NCBI GenBank assembly: GCA_015039465.1
Contig: MU130381.1
Span: 855,108 to 919,107, forward strand
DNA from: Phlegmacium glaucopus
Lineage: Eukaryota > Basidiomycota > Agaricomycetes > Agaricales > Cortinariaceae
Direction: 5' to 3'
Length of the DNA: 64,000 bases
Shown here one piece after another: positions 1-9,662 of the stretch. A program made the translations under genes and the position numbers. How positions within the stretch are numbered: the stretch's first letter is position 1; each line of letters begins with the position of its first letter. Under the pieces are notes generated by a model. It had not been told where the DNA came from. It made no database searches and saw nothing but the letters and a program-made list of their open reading frames with translations.

Positions 1-1520
1 ACTCGACTAAGAAACTGTTTAGCAAGATAATCACGCCATCCAATCAATTTGAGATATTCTGAACCCTTTTCATAATCCTTGTGTCGTGCCCAACCCTCAA
101 TCTGGTCTTGAGCTTGGAAACACGTGGAACTCGAAGAATATGTTAATTTAATGCATGGAACTTTCGTTTGAGGAATGCCTTGAGATTTTTCAAATATTAG
201 CCGACGGGAGATGTAGACATCAACAAGAGGTGTAACATCCACGTCATCCACGTCTGATAGTCCCCGAATTGTCAAAGACTCCAGTTGCTGTATTCGAGGG
301 GCGCAGAGGCCATCTGGTGTAAGAGCCGTCTTGAATATGAGAGAATAGAAATCTTCCGGTGGTATGTTATAGACATCGAGCGACACTAGAGAAGGCACTG
401 CGTCTAGCAACTTTTCAAGAAGATTCAAAGTCAGACCGGCCACACGGAAGCTCAGGGATTGTAAAGGCGGACAGTGCGAGAGTGTGGTGGAAATAAGATG
501 TTCAACAATCCTTGGGGCTCTGGCTTCAGAGGGGTGGTCGGAGATTTCAAGGCTGAGCAGATTAGGCGCCACAATGTATTGAAAGACGGTATTTGGATGA
601 AGGACAAATGTATGGGGATATGGATGACTCGTGTGTTCCACACGCAGTGATGTAAGCTGAGGAAATTGAAGCGATGAGGAAGGGTAAGCCATCATGCTCA
701 GTGGACCACGTAGGACAAGTGTTGTAAGATGAGCACTTGCGGGTCGTAAATTTTCCATTGCGTCGGGCAAGCCTATGTAGCTTGTCAACTGGCTCCAAGG
801 AAAGTTCAGGCAATGATGCGTTTGATGTCCATCGAAGATAGCATGTCGTAATGCAGGCGCATTGGTAAAAATATTCTTGGGGCCTGTGTAAGGACCGTAA
901 ACGTCCCGATAGTGGGATCGCACATTCAAACTTTCCAGGATTGGGAGTACGCTTTCGCCCTCCGACTCAAGACTGCCCAGCAGTGGGAAGAGATAATGAT
1001 CGAGGTGTATGATCGCACTCTTCCAGCGATGAGAATGTGATAGAATAAGATCAATTGCAGGATGGGGGATGGGTTCGTCGATCAAGTCGTAATATTCGCC
1101 AGCCATGCAAAGTTTGCAAATCGATATCGTTATGTGTATGGGGGTATCTCCGGAACGTTCGATAAATAATCGAATGAGGGCCAAGAAGTTGTCGGATCTG
1201 CAGTTTTTTCTGTCTTTGCTATATATGAATGGAATGCAAGTCCATAGGCCAGGTGTTGAAAGAGCGACACTCCTCCAATAGCTACAAACCTGTGATAAGG
1301 TAAATATCGACTTGTGATCGTGATCTGGAAATTTGATCGAATTTCCTGTCTCGAATGATCGAGGTGCTGGCACGACTTGTAGAAATATCTCTAAGAGCAT
1401 TTCTGGAGGAAAGAGGTTTAACATTGACCCAGTGCCAACGCGCTCATTGACATGCGTTAGATCCACGCAAGGATTAGACACGGGTGAAGCCTCTTCGTTC
1501 GGTATCATTGGAATAGACAT
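1..1520 (-). CDS. F-box-like protein (partial, C-terminus beyond window)
   Basis: One uninterrupted minus-strand frame runs from the ATG at 1520 off the left edge, at least 506 codons; I translated it line by line and met no stop. Residues about 35-50 (LFPPEMLLEIF) are an F-box-like helix, followed near residue 80 by VCSYWRSVALSTPGLW, the signature that follows the F-box in many mushroom proteins. The rest is leucine-rich with no sharp repeat (LTSLRVEHTSHPYPH, LQSLSFRVAGL). Members of this family are thought to be substrate adaptors of SCF ubiquitin ligases; Agaricomycetes carry hundreds with unknown targets. The start is the first ATG ahead of the F-box. The C-terminus is missing only because the window ends. 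Family assignment is firm, specific function unknown. Confidence 0.85.
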   Translation of the reverse strand, partial: MSIPMIPNEEASPVSNPCVDLTHVNERVGTGSMLNLFPPEMLLEIFLQVVPAPRSFETGNSIKFPDHDHKSIFTLSQVCSYWRSVALSTPGLWTCIPFIYSKDRKNCRSDNFLALIRLFIERSGDTPIHITISICKLCMAGEYYDLIDEPIPHPAIDLILSHSHRWKSAIIHLDHYLFPLLGSLESEGESVLPILESLNVRSHYRDVYGPYTGPKNIFTNAPALRHAIFDGHQTHHCLNFPWSQLTSYIGLPDAMENLRPASAHLTTLVLRGPLSMMAYPSSSLQFPQLTSLRVEHTSHPYPHTFVLHPNTVFQYIVAPNLLSLEISDHPSEARAPRIVEHLISTTLSHCPPLQSLSFRVAGLTLNLLEKLLDAVPSLVSLDVYNIPPEDFYSLIFKTALTPDGLCAPRIQQLESLTIRGLSDVDDVDVTPLVDVYISRRLIFEKSQGIPQTKVPCIKLTYSSSSTCFQAQDQIEGWARHKDYEKGSEYLKLIGWRDYLAKQFLSR

Positions 1521-1886
1521 CCTCGGGACTTGATAAGTGCTACAGGTCGTTTTGACTCGTTGTCGGTGTTAATGAGCTTCCTCAGGGTTGACCAAGATTA
1601 ATATCAACAACGTTAACCGACAATAGGAAATTTGAGGGTGTCAGGGATATAGATACTAGGTGGGACGAAGGATTGTGAATCATAGAAGTAGGTTACATAA
1701 TTGATTGAAGGTAGCTAACATACAATTAGCATCGACTACAGGACTTGTTTAAACTTGTTTATGTCTTGTTAGCGATGTACATATCTCGCGTTTCTATTAT
1801 AACTTCGAAGTTAGTAGCCATCGACTGTGCCACCTTGGGAAGCTGCGAACTACCAGCCGACGCGTCGCGTCCTTCTGACTCTTTCC

Positions 1887-4057
1887 ATGACGCGTCTTAC
1901 AGGCCCCCAAAGTCTAGTGAAAACGATATCGCTACTTGGAGGTCCCCCTCTTGAATCTACCGATATCGATTGGGCCACAGATCTTCCAGCAGGAAATGCT
2001 TTCTTCGAATGGCTTGCTGATCAACTCCACGATTGGAATATTCCGAATCCAAACCTTGAACAGAATGTAACTTCAGGCAACGGTGTCGATGATAATGAAG
2101 AACAAATAGAGATAAAAATGCGTGCTGCATTACGAGATGTGGCGCTTGAGAAAGATGAGGTCTTGATGTTCGTATCTGCTGATTCTACTCAATCTCTCTC
2201 CCAATTTGGATCGTTGAATGTAATCATAGACTAGGCCATGAAAGCTTATCGCGCGATGCCTCCAATGATATATCGGACTCAGATTATTTGCCGCTGTCGC
2301 GATTGAAGTGCGTTTCAATTGCCTAACATAAGTTTAAGGTTTATGACGGGATGTCTATCAGGCAACAAGCAGGTTACATCAACAATGAAACGGAACTTCT
2401 GAAGCGAGAGACGGGCCTTCTGTCAACCAGATTGGTTATGACTAAGTATACATCGTGTTTTCTTGGTATGTACAAATGGATGTTGAAGCATTCTGTAGGA
2501 AAGCCTCGCAGAAACTCACGCAGGCGATCAAATCTTTGCAACGAACCCTTGACGAGGTGAAATCAGACACAAATGATACTGAAGAAAAGCTGTCAGAGCT
2601 CTCTGTCAACGTACGCGACTTACTACCGCTGACAGTCACCTAAACACATGGGTCTCTTCTAGGCAGACACGACTATCGCGACGACACTGACGAATGCAAA
2701 GGCACTTGTCCACACTCTCAATATTTCCTACCCTGATGACGACGCGAATGCGATAATTGAGACAAACGTTGTCGAAAAATCTGGTGACTAATCCCCACAC
2801 ATTCAATTTTGGTGGAGTCTCAACCAAACCCTTGTCTTACCAGACCATGATAAAAATATCACTAATGAACATGCTCGTTCTTCTCTTGCTCAAGCACAGA
2901 CCTCGTTAACAGCCATAATTGCCGACCTTCGGGAGCACACCGAAAGACTTTCACTTATTCGTAAAGAGGAAGCCTTCAAGAACGAAGATATACAAATGGA
3001 AGCAGATCGTTTGAAGGCAGCATTCAAGTCCATGAAGTCCGGCCCCACCAATCATATTCTCACTAAGAATCCGGAACTGGAGGATATTTGCGCTTTATTG
3101 GAGCATGAAGCAACTTCGAGAGAGCGAGGCGCGGCACCGACAAACCTCCTACAAAGTATCCTTCAAGAACTTGATGGACAAGATGACGATTCTGAGGTCT
3201 TTCTTGAACCATCGGCACTCGACGTGGATGCTGAAATAAGTCACGCACGTTGTCTTGACCAAATTGCGATACTTCGGACGTATGAGACTGGGTTGGACCA
3301 GGTACTCATAACCGGCCTACAAAAAACTTTTGAAGTTGCTCACAAGTACTCCTTCCATGTTAGGCACTAGAGTCTCTTGATGTTGTGCTCACTCCTCTAG
3401 AGCGGCTACACACAAGTCTCGCAAAAGTGTGGCATTGCATTCAAGAAGCAGAGGCACTTCTAGAAGCCTTTGGGGACGAGTTGGAAGATATAGATATGAA
3501 CTTCGTAAATGAGAGCCTCGGCACCAAAAACGATTCACATGAGGTGCAAAGTAAAGAACCTGGTTATAACGGTTTGCTTTTTCAAAAGTTTCTTGTTTTC
3601 TTGACCTGACATACAACTACAGATCCATCTTCTGTTACCTCACTCCATGAAGATATCCTGACAGAACATCTCGTACGGAATAAACGCTTAGCCGTCATGG
3701 AAACATCAGAGAAAGCTTGGATTGAGACACTCATCCGTGAATATTCTGCAAGGTACCTACCTACCTTGCAATTCTTACAAATTGTCAGTGACACCAACTG
3801 AGTCGTTCCCTTGCAGGCCAATACATCCTTCATTGTCCAAGATCTACGCAAATTCGCCTCTGACGACTTCTGCACCATTTGCTTTTCCCACTCAAGTTCA
3901 ACAAATCGAGGCCCAGGCGAGGGACAGAGCTATGAGGCTGGAGGGTTTTGTGAGGAAACTAGAAGTAAAAGTGCACGAAACGTTTACAAAAAATGGTCCC
4001 ACTGCGAAACGGCTGGACTCATTTGTTGAACGGTGGTGTGGATCCATGCCGAAATAA
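1887..4057 (+). pseudogene. HAUS3-like augmin subunit, copy A (broken)
   Basis: The N-terminus (ATG at 1887) reads SLVKTISLLGGPPLESTDID followed by W...FFEWLADQL. This resembles the conserved N-terminus of HAUS augmin-like complex subunit 3, which helps gamma-tubulin nucleate microtubules inside the spindle. The rest is coiled-coil-rich. Plausible introns lie at about 2168-2229, 2449-2509, 2611-2660, 3301-3370, 3562-3622 and 3754-3816. The last exon ends in FVERWCGSMPK at 4057. The frame is broken near 2789 (TAA) and the local sequence differs by small indels from copy B, so I call it a pseudogene. The downstream exons about 2850-4057 remain open. The HAUS3 call rests on remembered similarity and needs a profile search. 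Copy B is at 16887-19015. Confidence 0.55.
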
Positions 4058-4145
4058 AGATAACTGTTATTAGTTAGGAGAACTACTAAGGCTTGTACTT
4101 AGCTATATATAGCACATGAGGTCCAGTAATGTGTATCCAAAGGTG

Positions 4146-4783
4146 TCAATCCGCAACCTGGAAGAGCAATTGGAAAGTATCTTCCATGATTGGCAACTCT
4201 AAATCCTCTGCTGATTTCAACTGGCCGCTCTGCGATCAAAATGTTAGCTTTGCAGACACAATATTAGATTCTAGAAAACCTACGCATGCGCTGCTTCTTC
4301 CTCCATGCCCACCTCTTGAAGTTTCGTGAGGGATCTTCAAGTTCTAACCACTGTTCAAACTTAGCAGCTAAAAGGGGATCTTCTCAAGATCTTCTACGCG
4401 GCTTAATTGCACCACCCTCTGACCCCATCGTCGAAATTCTATTTCGTCCCCAAGAATAGTAGCATAGCACATGGTAATCTCCTCCGTAAACAAATCTTGT
4501 AAGCCCTGTAAACCCTCCTGTTCTATAAGCGCCAAAGTCTCTAGATGGGCAGAAATAACCAAATCATCCGGTCTACAAAGATCTGTGCTCCATTTAAGAT
4601 ATCCTGGATGGGTAAATATCCATTCAACAAGCAGCGCCCGATTGTTATCAGAGGCTGCGATCTGCACAAGTTCCTCTGAACTGTTCAACTGAAGGCAGGG
4701 TCTTTGTTTGACGTAGAGTTGTTCTCGTTGTGGTGTACATCGCACCAAGGACAATCACAAGAAAATCAATAGTTTTAAGAAGA
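4146..4783 (-). pseudogene. Truncated SET-domain gene remnant
   Basis: This is the 3' part of the SET gene whose full version lies at 19106-20594. It keeps the C-terminal helical part (AASDNNRALLVEWIFTHPGY, then WSTDLCRPDD) but lacks the whole catalytic SET domain, because homology stops at the palindrome edge. It has further damage: a 3-base insertion in YAILGDE that gives YATILGDE, a frame change at about 4385 that ends the frame early, and a deletion around 4220. It is convergent with the HAUS3-like pseudogene, as in copy 2. No function is expected. Confidence 0.85.
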
Positions 4784-5476
4784 CTCCGCAGCCAGTATAG
4801 TTAGAATAGTGGGTCAAAGACAGAAGAGTGAAGTGCCATAATGTACCATCATAGCACCAGCAGCGGACTGAGCTGACACTGGGATATCGTCTGTGATTGA
4901 CCAATGAGCTGATGCCCCTCAGAAGGTCGGGTGGATTAGTAAATTATGAGTGAATCTTGGGCTTGGGGTTGGCTTGGGGGGGGGGGGGCCGGAATTGCAG
5001 AGAAATTGCTGTGGCTGATTGGTCAGGTGGGCATGCACCTGAAATGGCATATTGGTTCTGCTTTCTTTGTGGCTTCAGGTGAATGCCTGGAATTTGATTC
5101 CAGCTGTTTGTTCAGGTGGGCAGCTGAATTGCAGAAAGAATGATAATTGTTGGGCCTTCAGGCAAATGCCCAAATGGCAGAAAATAACTAGTACTGGCTG
5201 GTGGTCTGGCAGATGGGTAGCCGAATTGCAGATTAAATGAATGTTTATGCCCTTGGGCAAACACTGCCAAGATCGGCACATATGCTGACCAATACTGGAA
5301 AAGATAAATGGGTGGGAACACATCCTCATGCATAGAGTATTTTTCTACAATATGCAGCCAATTTTGTAAATCTATTGTGCCCTAGGAAGTTGGGTGATAC
5401 CCAGAATCACACATGCAGAACCAGCCAGAATTTGGGCGGTGGTCACCTGAATGTCCAGCCAGTATTTTGTACACCT

Positions 5477-5985
5477 TGTTAGGGCAACTGAAAGTTGGCT
5501 GGGTCCCAATCAGGATTGGGAGTTCATCTAAATGTTTTGGAGTTCAGATCGGGGCCAAACATAACCAAAAATCAGCTGCTAGGATGGTGGGGTATTTAAG
5601 TACTAATATGGACATAACAGAGATATGTAAATAAATAAAGAAATGATATGATCATAAAAATAATAAAAATGGTGTCATGTGAAGATAAAATGAAATAATA
5701 AAATAAGAAGTTGAAATTGGATTGGGAGTTGGACCAATTGATATTTGGGAGTTGGACCAGGACCAATTGTGATTTGGGAGTTGGACACGGACCAATTGTG
5801 ATTCCGGAGTTGAATTGGTCAATTTGGGTTCAGGTCAATTTTGTCGGTGAGGTGGAACGTACCGAGTCATGGTCAGGTCTTGATTCTGAAGTAGACTTGG
5901 GAGTTGGTTCAGAGTCAGGACTGGGGTAGGGTTTGGGCCTGATTGGGAGTTGGTGGTTTGGTCGAAAATCAGGTGTCCCCTAACA
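5477..5985 (-). mobile_element. Solo Gypsy LTR inside left arm
   Basis: On the minus strand a 509 bp LTR begins TGTTAGGGGACACC and ends TTGCCCTAACA, and 5 bp duplications AGGTG flank it. It shares its ends and an internal block (ATGTCCATATTAGTACTTAA) with the LTRs of the Gypsy element at 51570-58937, so it belongs to a related family. The matching position in the other terminus of the same foldback element (about 7721-7730) is an empty site. The mirror copy is at 14581-15089. Confidence 0.9.
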
Positions 5986-6114
5986 CACCTCAGGTGGTCC
6001 ACCCAAACATAATGTGTCACTCGCTATTTATTTTCTGAGGAAGGTTTGGATATTGGGCATCCCAGGGCTTGACACCAATTCCCATTACATCCTGGTCAGG
6101 CCCAGTCAAAACCT

Positions 6115-6554
6115 TGTTGCAAAAGTTAATTGTATTGATTGATATTCTTGCAGAGCAGGCTAAGTTGTATGATGTTGTAAAAGCAGTTAGCTTAAGTTGG
6201 TGGTATAGAACAGATAAAGCTCAGTCTCAAAAAGATAGACTATGTTATTGTTAGCTATACCTATAGAACAGATAAAGCTACTACTTTATGAGTCTTTGTG
6301 GTAAAGTAAAAAAGGATAGATACTGACCTCAGTCTTGAAAAGATAGACTGAGGTACAACTACAATAAGTAAACAATATAAGTAAGAACTTCTCCATTCCC
6401 GGAGAGTGACGGGTTTGTACGACGGTCATACAAGGCAGAATATAAATAGTAAAGAGGGGCTCGGAATAAATAATAGATAGGAGGAGAAAATAATAAAGAT
6501 GCATAATTGTGATTCCATACGGTTTGTTATTCGACAGGTGGAACTGATCCAACA
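6115..6554 (-). mobile_element. Candidate solo LTR (TGTTG...CAACA)
   Basis: This 440 bp segment has perfect 5 bp inverted ends TGTTG/CAACA and lies in the non-coding centre of the foldback element. It contains repeated short blocks (AGAACAGATAAAGCT occurs twice) and AT-rich stretches. The flanking pentamers do not match, so it is only a candidate LTR, perhaps inserted before a later rearrangement. The mirror copy is at 14012-14451. Confidence 0.45.
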
Positions 6555-6654
6555 CTAGGCAGAGGGAAGATCAAACTGGCAAATAGACACCTCATGTATG
6601 GACCAGCAATTCTTTAAGAGATGGCTGAATGAACAGGGACACCGATCGAATCAT

Positions 6655-6945
6655 CCCCTCAAAACCTACAAAATAGCTCCCTGGGATCCACATGCTTCCA
6701 CCCCCTTGGTCTGCTGTCAGCATATATTAAGGCATATTCTCTTCAATATAATGTGCTTCCCAACCAGGCATGTCTATCAAATCAGCTGACCAAAGTTTGA
6801 TAAAAGTGTATATGTCAATGTACACAAACACCCTCAAAACCCACAAAATAGCTCCCTGGGTTCCACCCACATACTTCCTCCCCCTCTTTCTCCTATCAGC
6901 ATATATTAAATCATATCCTCTTCAATAAAATGTCCTTCCCAGCCA
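6655..6945 (+). repeat. Two direct ~120 bp repeats in foldback centre
   Basis: A block starting with CCTCAAAACC(T/C)ACAAAATAG, through AGCATATATTAA and TCTTCAATA, occurs at about 6658-6770 and again at about 6833-6945, spaced about 176 bp apart. The copies are imperfect. The mirror pair lies at about 13621-13911. The remainder of 6955-7683 shows no recognisable gene. Confidence 0.75.
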
Positions 6946-8135
6946 TCTTTTGTAAGGAGGATTTGGTGCAAAGTGAGAATTATTAAAATGATGTGTTTTG
7001 GAGGACTCTCTACAGTTGCAATACAAAACTATGTTGCCCTTTGGTCACTTTTCATTCAACACATTTTATCTGTCTGTCTAGCAGCTTCTGGAACGAGTGT
7101 AATCCAAACCATCAACGTCTAAGATCTTGCCCATGCCCATTGTCCAGCAAAAAATGACTGTCTTTGTGCTCATCATTGTGTACATTGTCAATAAGCACAG
7201 GGTGTGGCAGGATTAAAATAAAGGTCCATATAACCTGTGTTGGGATTAATAAAGTATGCAAGAGGCTTATGAGAACTCTCCTTTATCACATAGTCTAGCA
7301 TGGGGGTGATAAGTACACACCAACCATTGCAATGTTGTCGGATAGGTTAGTGACCAGTGAAGTTTGAATTATTTGCATTTAGAGTGCACCAGTGTTTGTA
7401 ACCACAGAAAATTTCACAGAGTCATAGCCCTAATATGCCTTAACATTGTGACCGAGTTTTAGCTTGGCAGGCCATTGGTATTCACTGGCTGAGGCCGATA
7501 TCAAAGTCTTGTATGCATGGGCCAGGCCGTACACACCCTTAAATGGCAAGGCCTTATCTGAACTTAGCCTATTCTGATGCACCATCACTCATCGGTGTGG
7601 TTGAACAACCCCTTGTGGGTTATCGCCAGGTCTGGGTGAATTAGTTTTTTCTTGTCCCTGAATTCCACTCTCTTCCCTTACCTTAAATAGCGAGTGACAC
7701 ATTGTGTTTGGGTGGACCACCTGAAGTGTACAAAATACTGGCTGGATGTTTGGGTGAACACTGACCACCCAAATTCTGGCCGGTTCTGCATGTGTGTTCT
7801 GGGTATCACCCAACTTCCTAGGGCACAATATATGTACAAAATCAGCTGCATATTGTAGAAAGATACTCTATGTGGGAGGATGTGTTCCCACCCCTTTATC
7901 TTTTTCCAGTATTGGTCAGCATATGTGCCGATCTTGGCAGTGAGATTTGCCTGATGTTACATGCTGACCTTGAGGCAAAATTTGACATTGACATTGGCAA
8001 ACATATTGATCTGGAAAAATATCACTTACCCTCTTTGGGACCTTCACAGTCTGCAATATAAGTTTTTAAAAAGAGACCAAAATATAACTGCAACTTGGGT
8101 TGTCCCCCCAAAGAATCAGCTGGTCATATTTTTGA

Positions 8136-9176
8136 CATTTTGTCTGCAATTTGGCTACTCAGCCAAGTGATAAGCTAGTACTAATAATTTCTCTGACATT
8201 CAGCTCAAACATTGTCATTTGGCCTGCAATTCTGCTGCCCACCCGAACGACCAGCCAGTAGTACTTATTTCTCTGACATTCAGTCATTTGCCCAAAGGCC
8301 CAAACATTCATTTAATCTGCAATTCACCTACCCACCCAAACAACCAGCAGGCAGTAATTATTTGTCTGCCATTCAGGCATTTGCCAGAAGGCCAAAACAT
8401 AGTCATTTATTCTGCATTTTGGCTACTCACCCAAGCAATATGGTATTAATTATTTTTCTGACATTTGGTCATTTGCCCAAAAACCCAAATTTGCTCTTCA
8501 AGTCGGCTATCCACCCAAACACCCAGCTGGTACTAAATATTTCTCTGCCATTTGGGCATTCGCCCGAGGGCCCAAACAATGAAATTTGCTCTGCAATTTG
8601 GCTACCCACCCGAACAACCATCTGGTAGTACTTATTTCTATGCCATTTGGGCATTTGCCCAAGGGCCCAAACAATGAAATTTGTTCTGAAATTTGGCTAC
8701 CCACCCAAACACCCAGCTGGTACTAAATATTTTTCTCCCATTTGGGCATTCACCTGAGGGCCCAAACAATGAAATTTGCTCTGTAATTTGGCTACCCACC
8801 CAAACAACCATCCGGTAGTACTTATTTCTTTGCCATTCGGGCATTTGCCCAAAGGCCAAAACATTGCTATTTTTTCTGCAGTTCAGCTACTCACCCCAAC
8901 AATAAGCTGGTATTAATTATTTCTGTGATATTCAGTCATTCACCCAAAGGCCCACATTTGTTCCGCAACTTGGCTATCCACCCAAACAACCAGCCAGTGC
9001 TAAAATTTTCTCTTACATTTGGGCATTTTCCCAAGGGCATAAACATTCATTTAATCTGCAATTCAGCTGCCCATCTGGACCACCAGCCAGTACTAATTAT
9101 TTCTCTGCCATTCAGGCATTTGCCTGAATGCCCAACAATTATCATTATTTCTGCAATTTGGCTGCCCACCTGAACA
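8136..9176 (-). repeat. Tandem ~95 bp repeats (~10 units) in foldback terminus
   Basis: About ten imperfect units of 92-98 bp repeat the motifs TTTGGGTGGGTAGCCAAATT, CATTGTTTGGGCCC, AATGCCCAAATGGCA and TAGTACCAGCTGG (minus-strand reading). Neighbouring units alternate between two types (ACTACCGGATGG and ACCAGCTGGGTG), giving a higher-order period near 190 bp. The opposite terminus of the same element has only about two units (about 5060-5260). Short open frames here are by-products of the periodicity and are not genes. Confidence 0.85.
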
Positions 9177-9470
9177 ACCAGCTGGAATCAAATTCCAGGC
9201 ATTCACCCAAAGAAAAGCAGAACCAATATGCCATTTTGGGCACATGCCCACCCAACCAATCAGCCACAGCAATTTCTGCCCCCCCCAACCCCAAGCCCAA
9301 GATTCACTCATAATTTACTAATCCACCTGATCTTCTGAGAGGCCTCAGCTCATCGGTCAATCACGGACAATATCCCAGTGTCAGCTCAGTCCACTGCTGG
9401 GGATATGACAGTACATTATGGCACTTCGCTCTTCCATCTTTGGCAGGCAGAGTGGGATAACATATGTGAT

Positions 9471-9662
9471 TTAGGAAGTTAGAGCTGGATTCACTTGGGG
9501 TCAGGTCCACATCAAGAAATTGCATGAAGATGAGGTTTAGTACCTTCCCAATTGTCTAGATGGGAGCTTGAGGATGATGCCACCATAGTCATTCCTTTCC
9601 AAAACAAATATTTGTGTGTGTATATGGAAAAGAGTGGTGGGTCAATTTTTTTCCATACTTCT
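9471..9662 (+). pseudogene. Captured exon of the hydantoinase/DUF917 gene
   Basis: This segment aligns to 26874-27083, which is an intron acceptor, one exon and the start of the next intron of the hydantoinase/DUF917 gene, in the same orientation. Shared blocks include TTCACTTGGGGTCAGGTC, GAGGATGATGCCA and GTCATTCCTTTCCAAAA. Two short deletions separate them. All ten alignable CpG sites of the resident exon are lost here, nine as TG or CA. At one site this copy has one base more than the resident gene (GAAGATGAGG against GAAGCGAGG). The homology continues about 20 bp past the palindrome arm edge into the loop. Confidence 0.88.

Larger units (their letters stand above)
1668..4783 (+). repeat. 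3.1 kb direct segmental duplication, copy 1
   Basis: From 1668 to about 4783 the sequence matches 16666-19743 in the same orientation, with substitutions and many small indels. It covers a HAUS3-like gene and the 3' part of a minus-strand SET gene. The homology stops within a few bases of the palindrome edge at 4788. Upstream of 1668 the two copies are unrelated. The stretch 1521-1886 ahead of the HAUS3-like ATG holds no further gene that I can see. Confidence 0.9.
4800..9460 (+). mobile_element. Foldback-type element, copy 1
   Basis: The arm is itself an inverted-repeat element. Its left terminus (about 4800-6032, including an LTR insertion) pairs with its right terminus (about 7684-9460). 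For example GAAGTGCCATAATGTACC near 4831 has an approximate reverse complement near 9410, and GTGTCACTCGCTATTTA near 6016 pairs with TAAATAGCGAGTGACAC near 7684. The two termini differ clearly from each other, unlike the two palindrome arms. The central 1.65 kb (6033-7683) shows no transposase. Long terminal repeats containing tandem subrepeats are the hallmark of foldback (FB-like) elements. The superfamily is not assigned and no target duplication was identified. Confidence 0.75.
4788..9642 (+). repeat. Left arm of 11 kb palindrome
   Basis: These 4855 bp are the reverse complement of 10924-15777; mirrored coordinates sum to 20566. Every stretch I compared is identical, including all small open frames. 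I saw only two differences: a G run of 13 here (about 4976-4988) against 12 C in the other arm, and one base near the outer edge. Arm contents are a foldback-like element with nested LTRs and a captured host exon at the inner edge. No convincing protein-coding gene lies in the arm. Confidence 0.97.

Noticed and set aside
7540..7600. CTGAACTTAGCCTA shared between the palindrome arm and 20614-20632 next to the SET gene, as a second captured host fragment
   Set aside because: The match is about 16 bp with weak flanking similarity; too short to separate from chance without alignment statistics.
8212..8628. A 138-codon open frame in the left arm with a mirror at 11938-12354
   Set aside because: It lies wholly inside the ~95 bp tandem repeats and its protein simply repeats the unit (FGHLPKxPN, PxNQP); periodic repeats produce such frames without selection.
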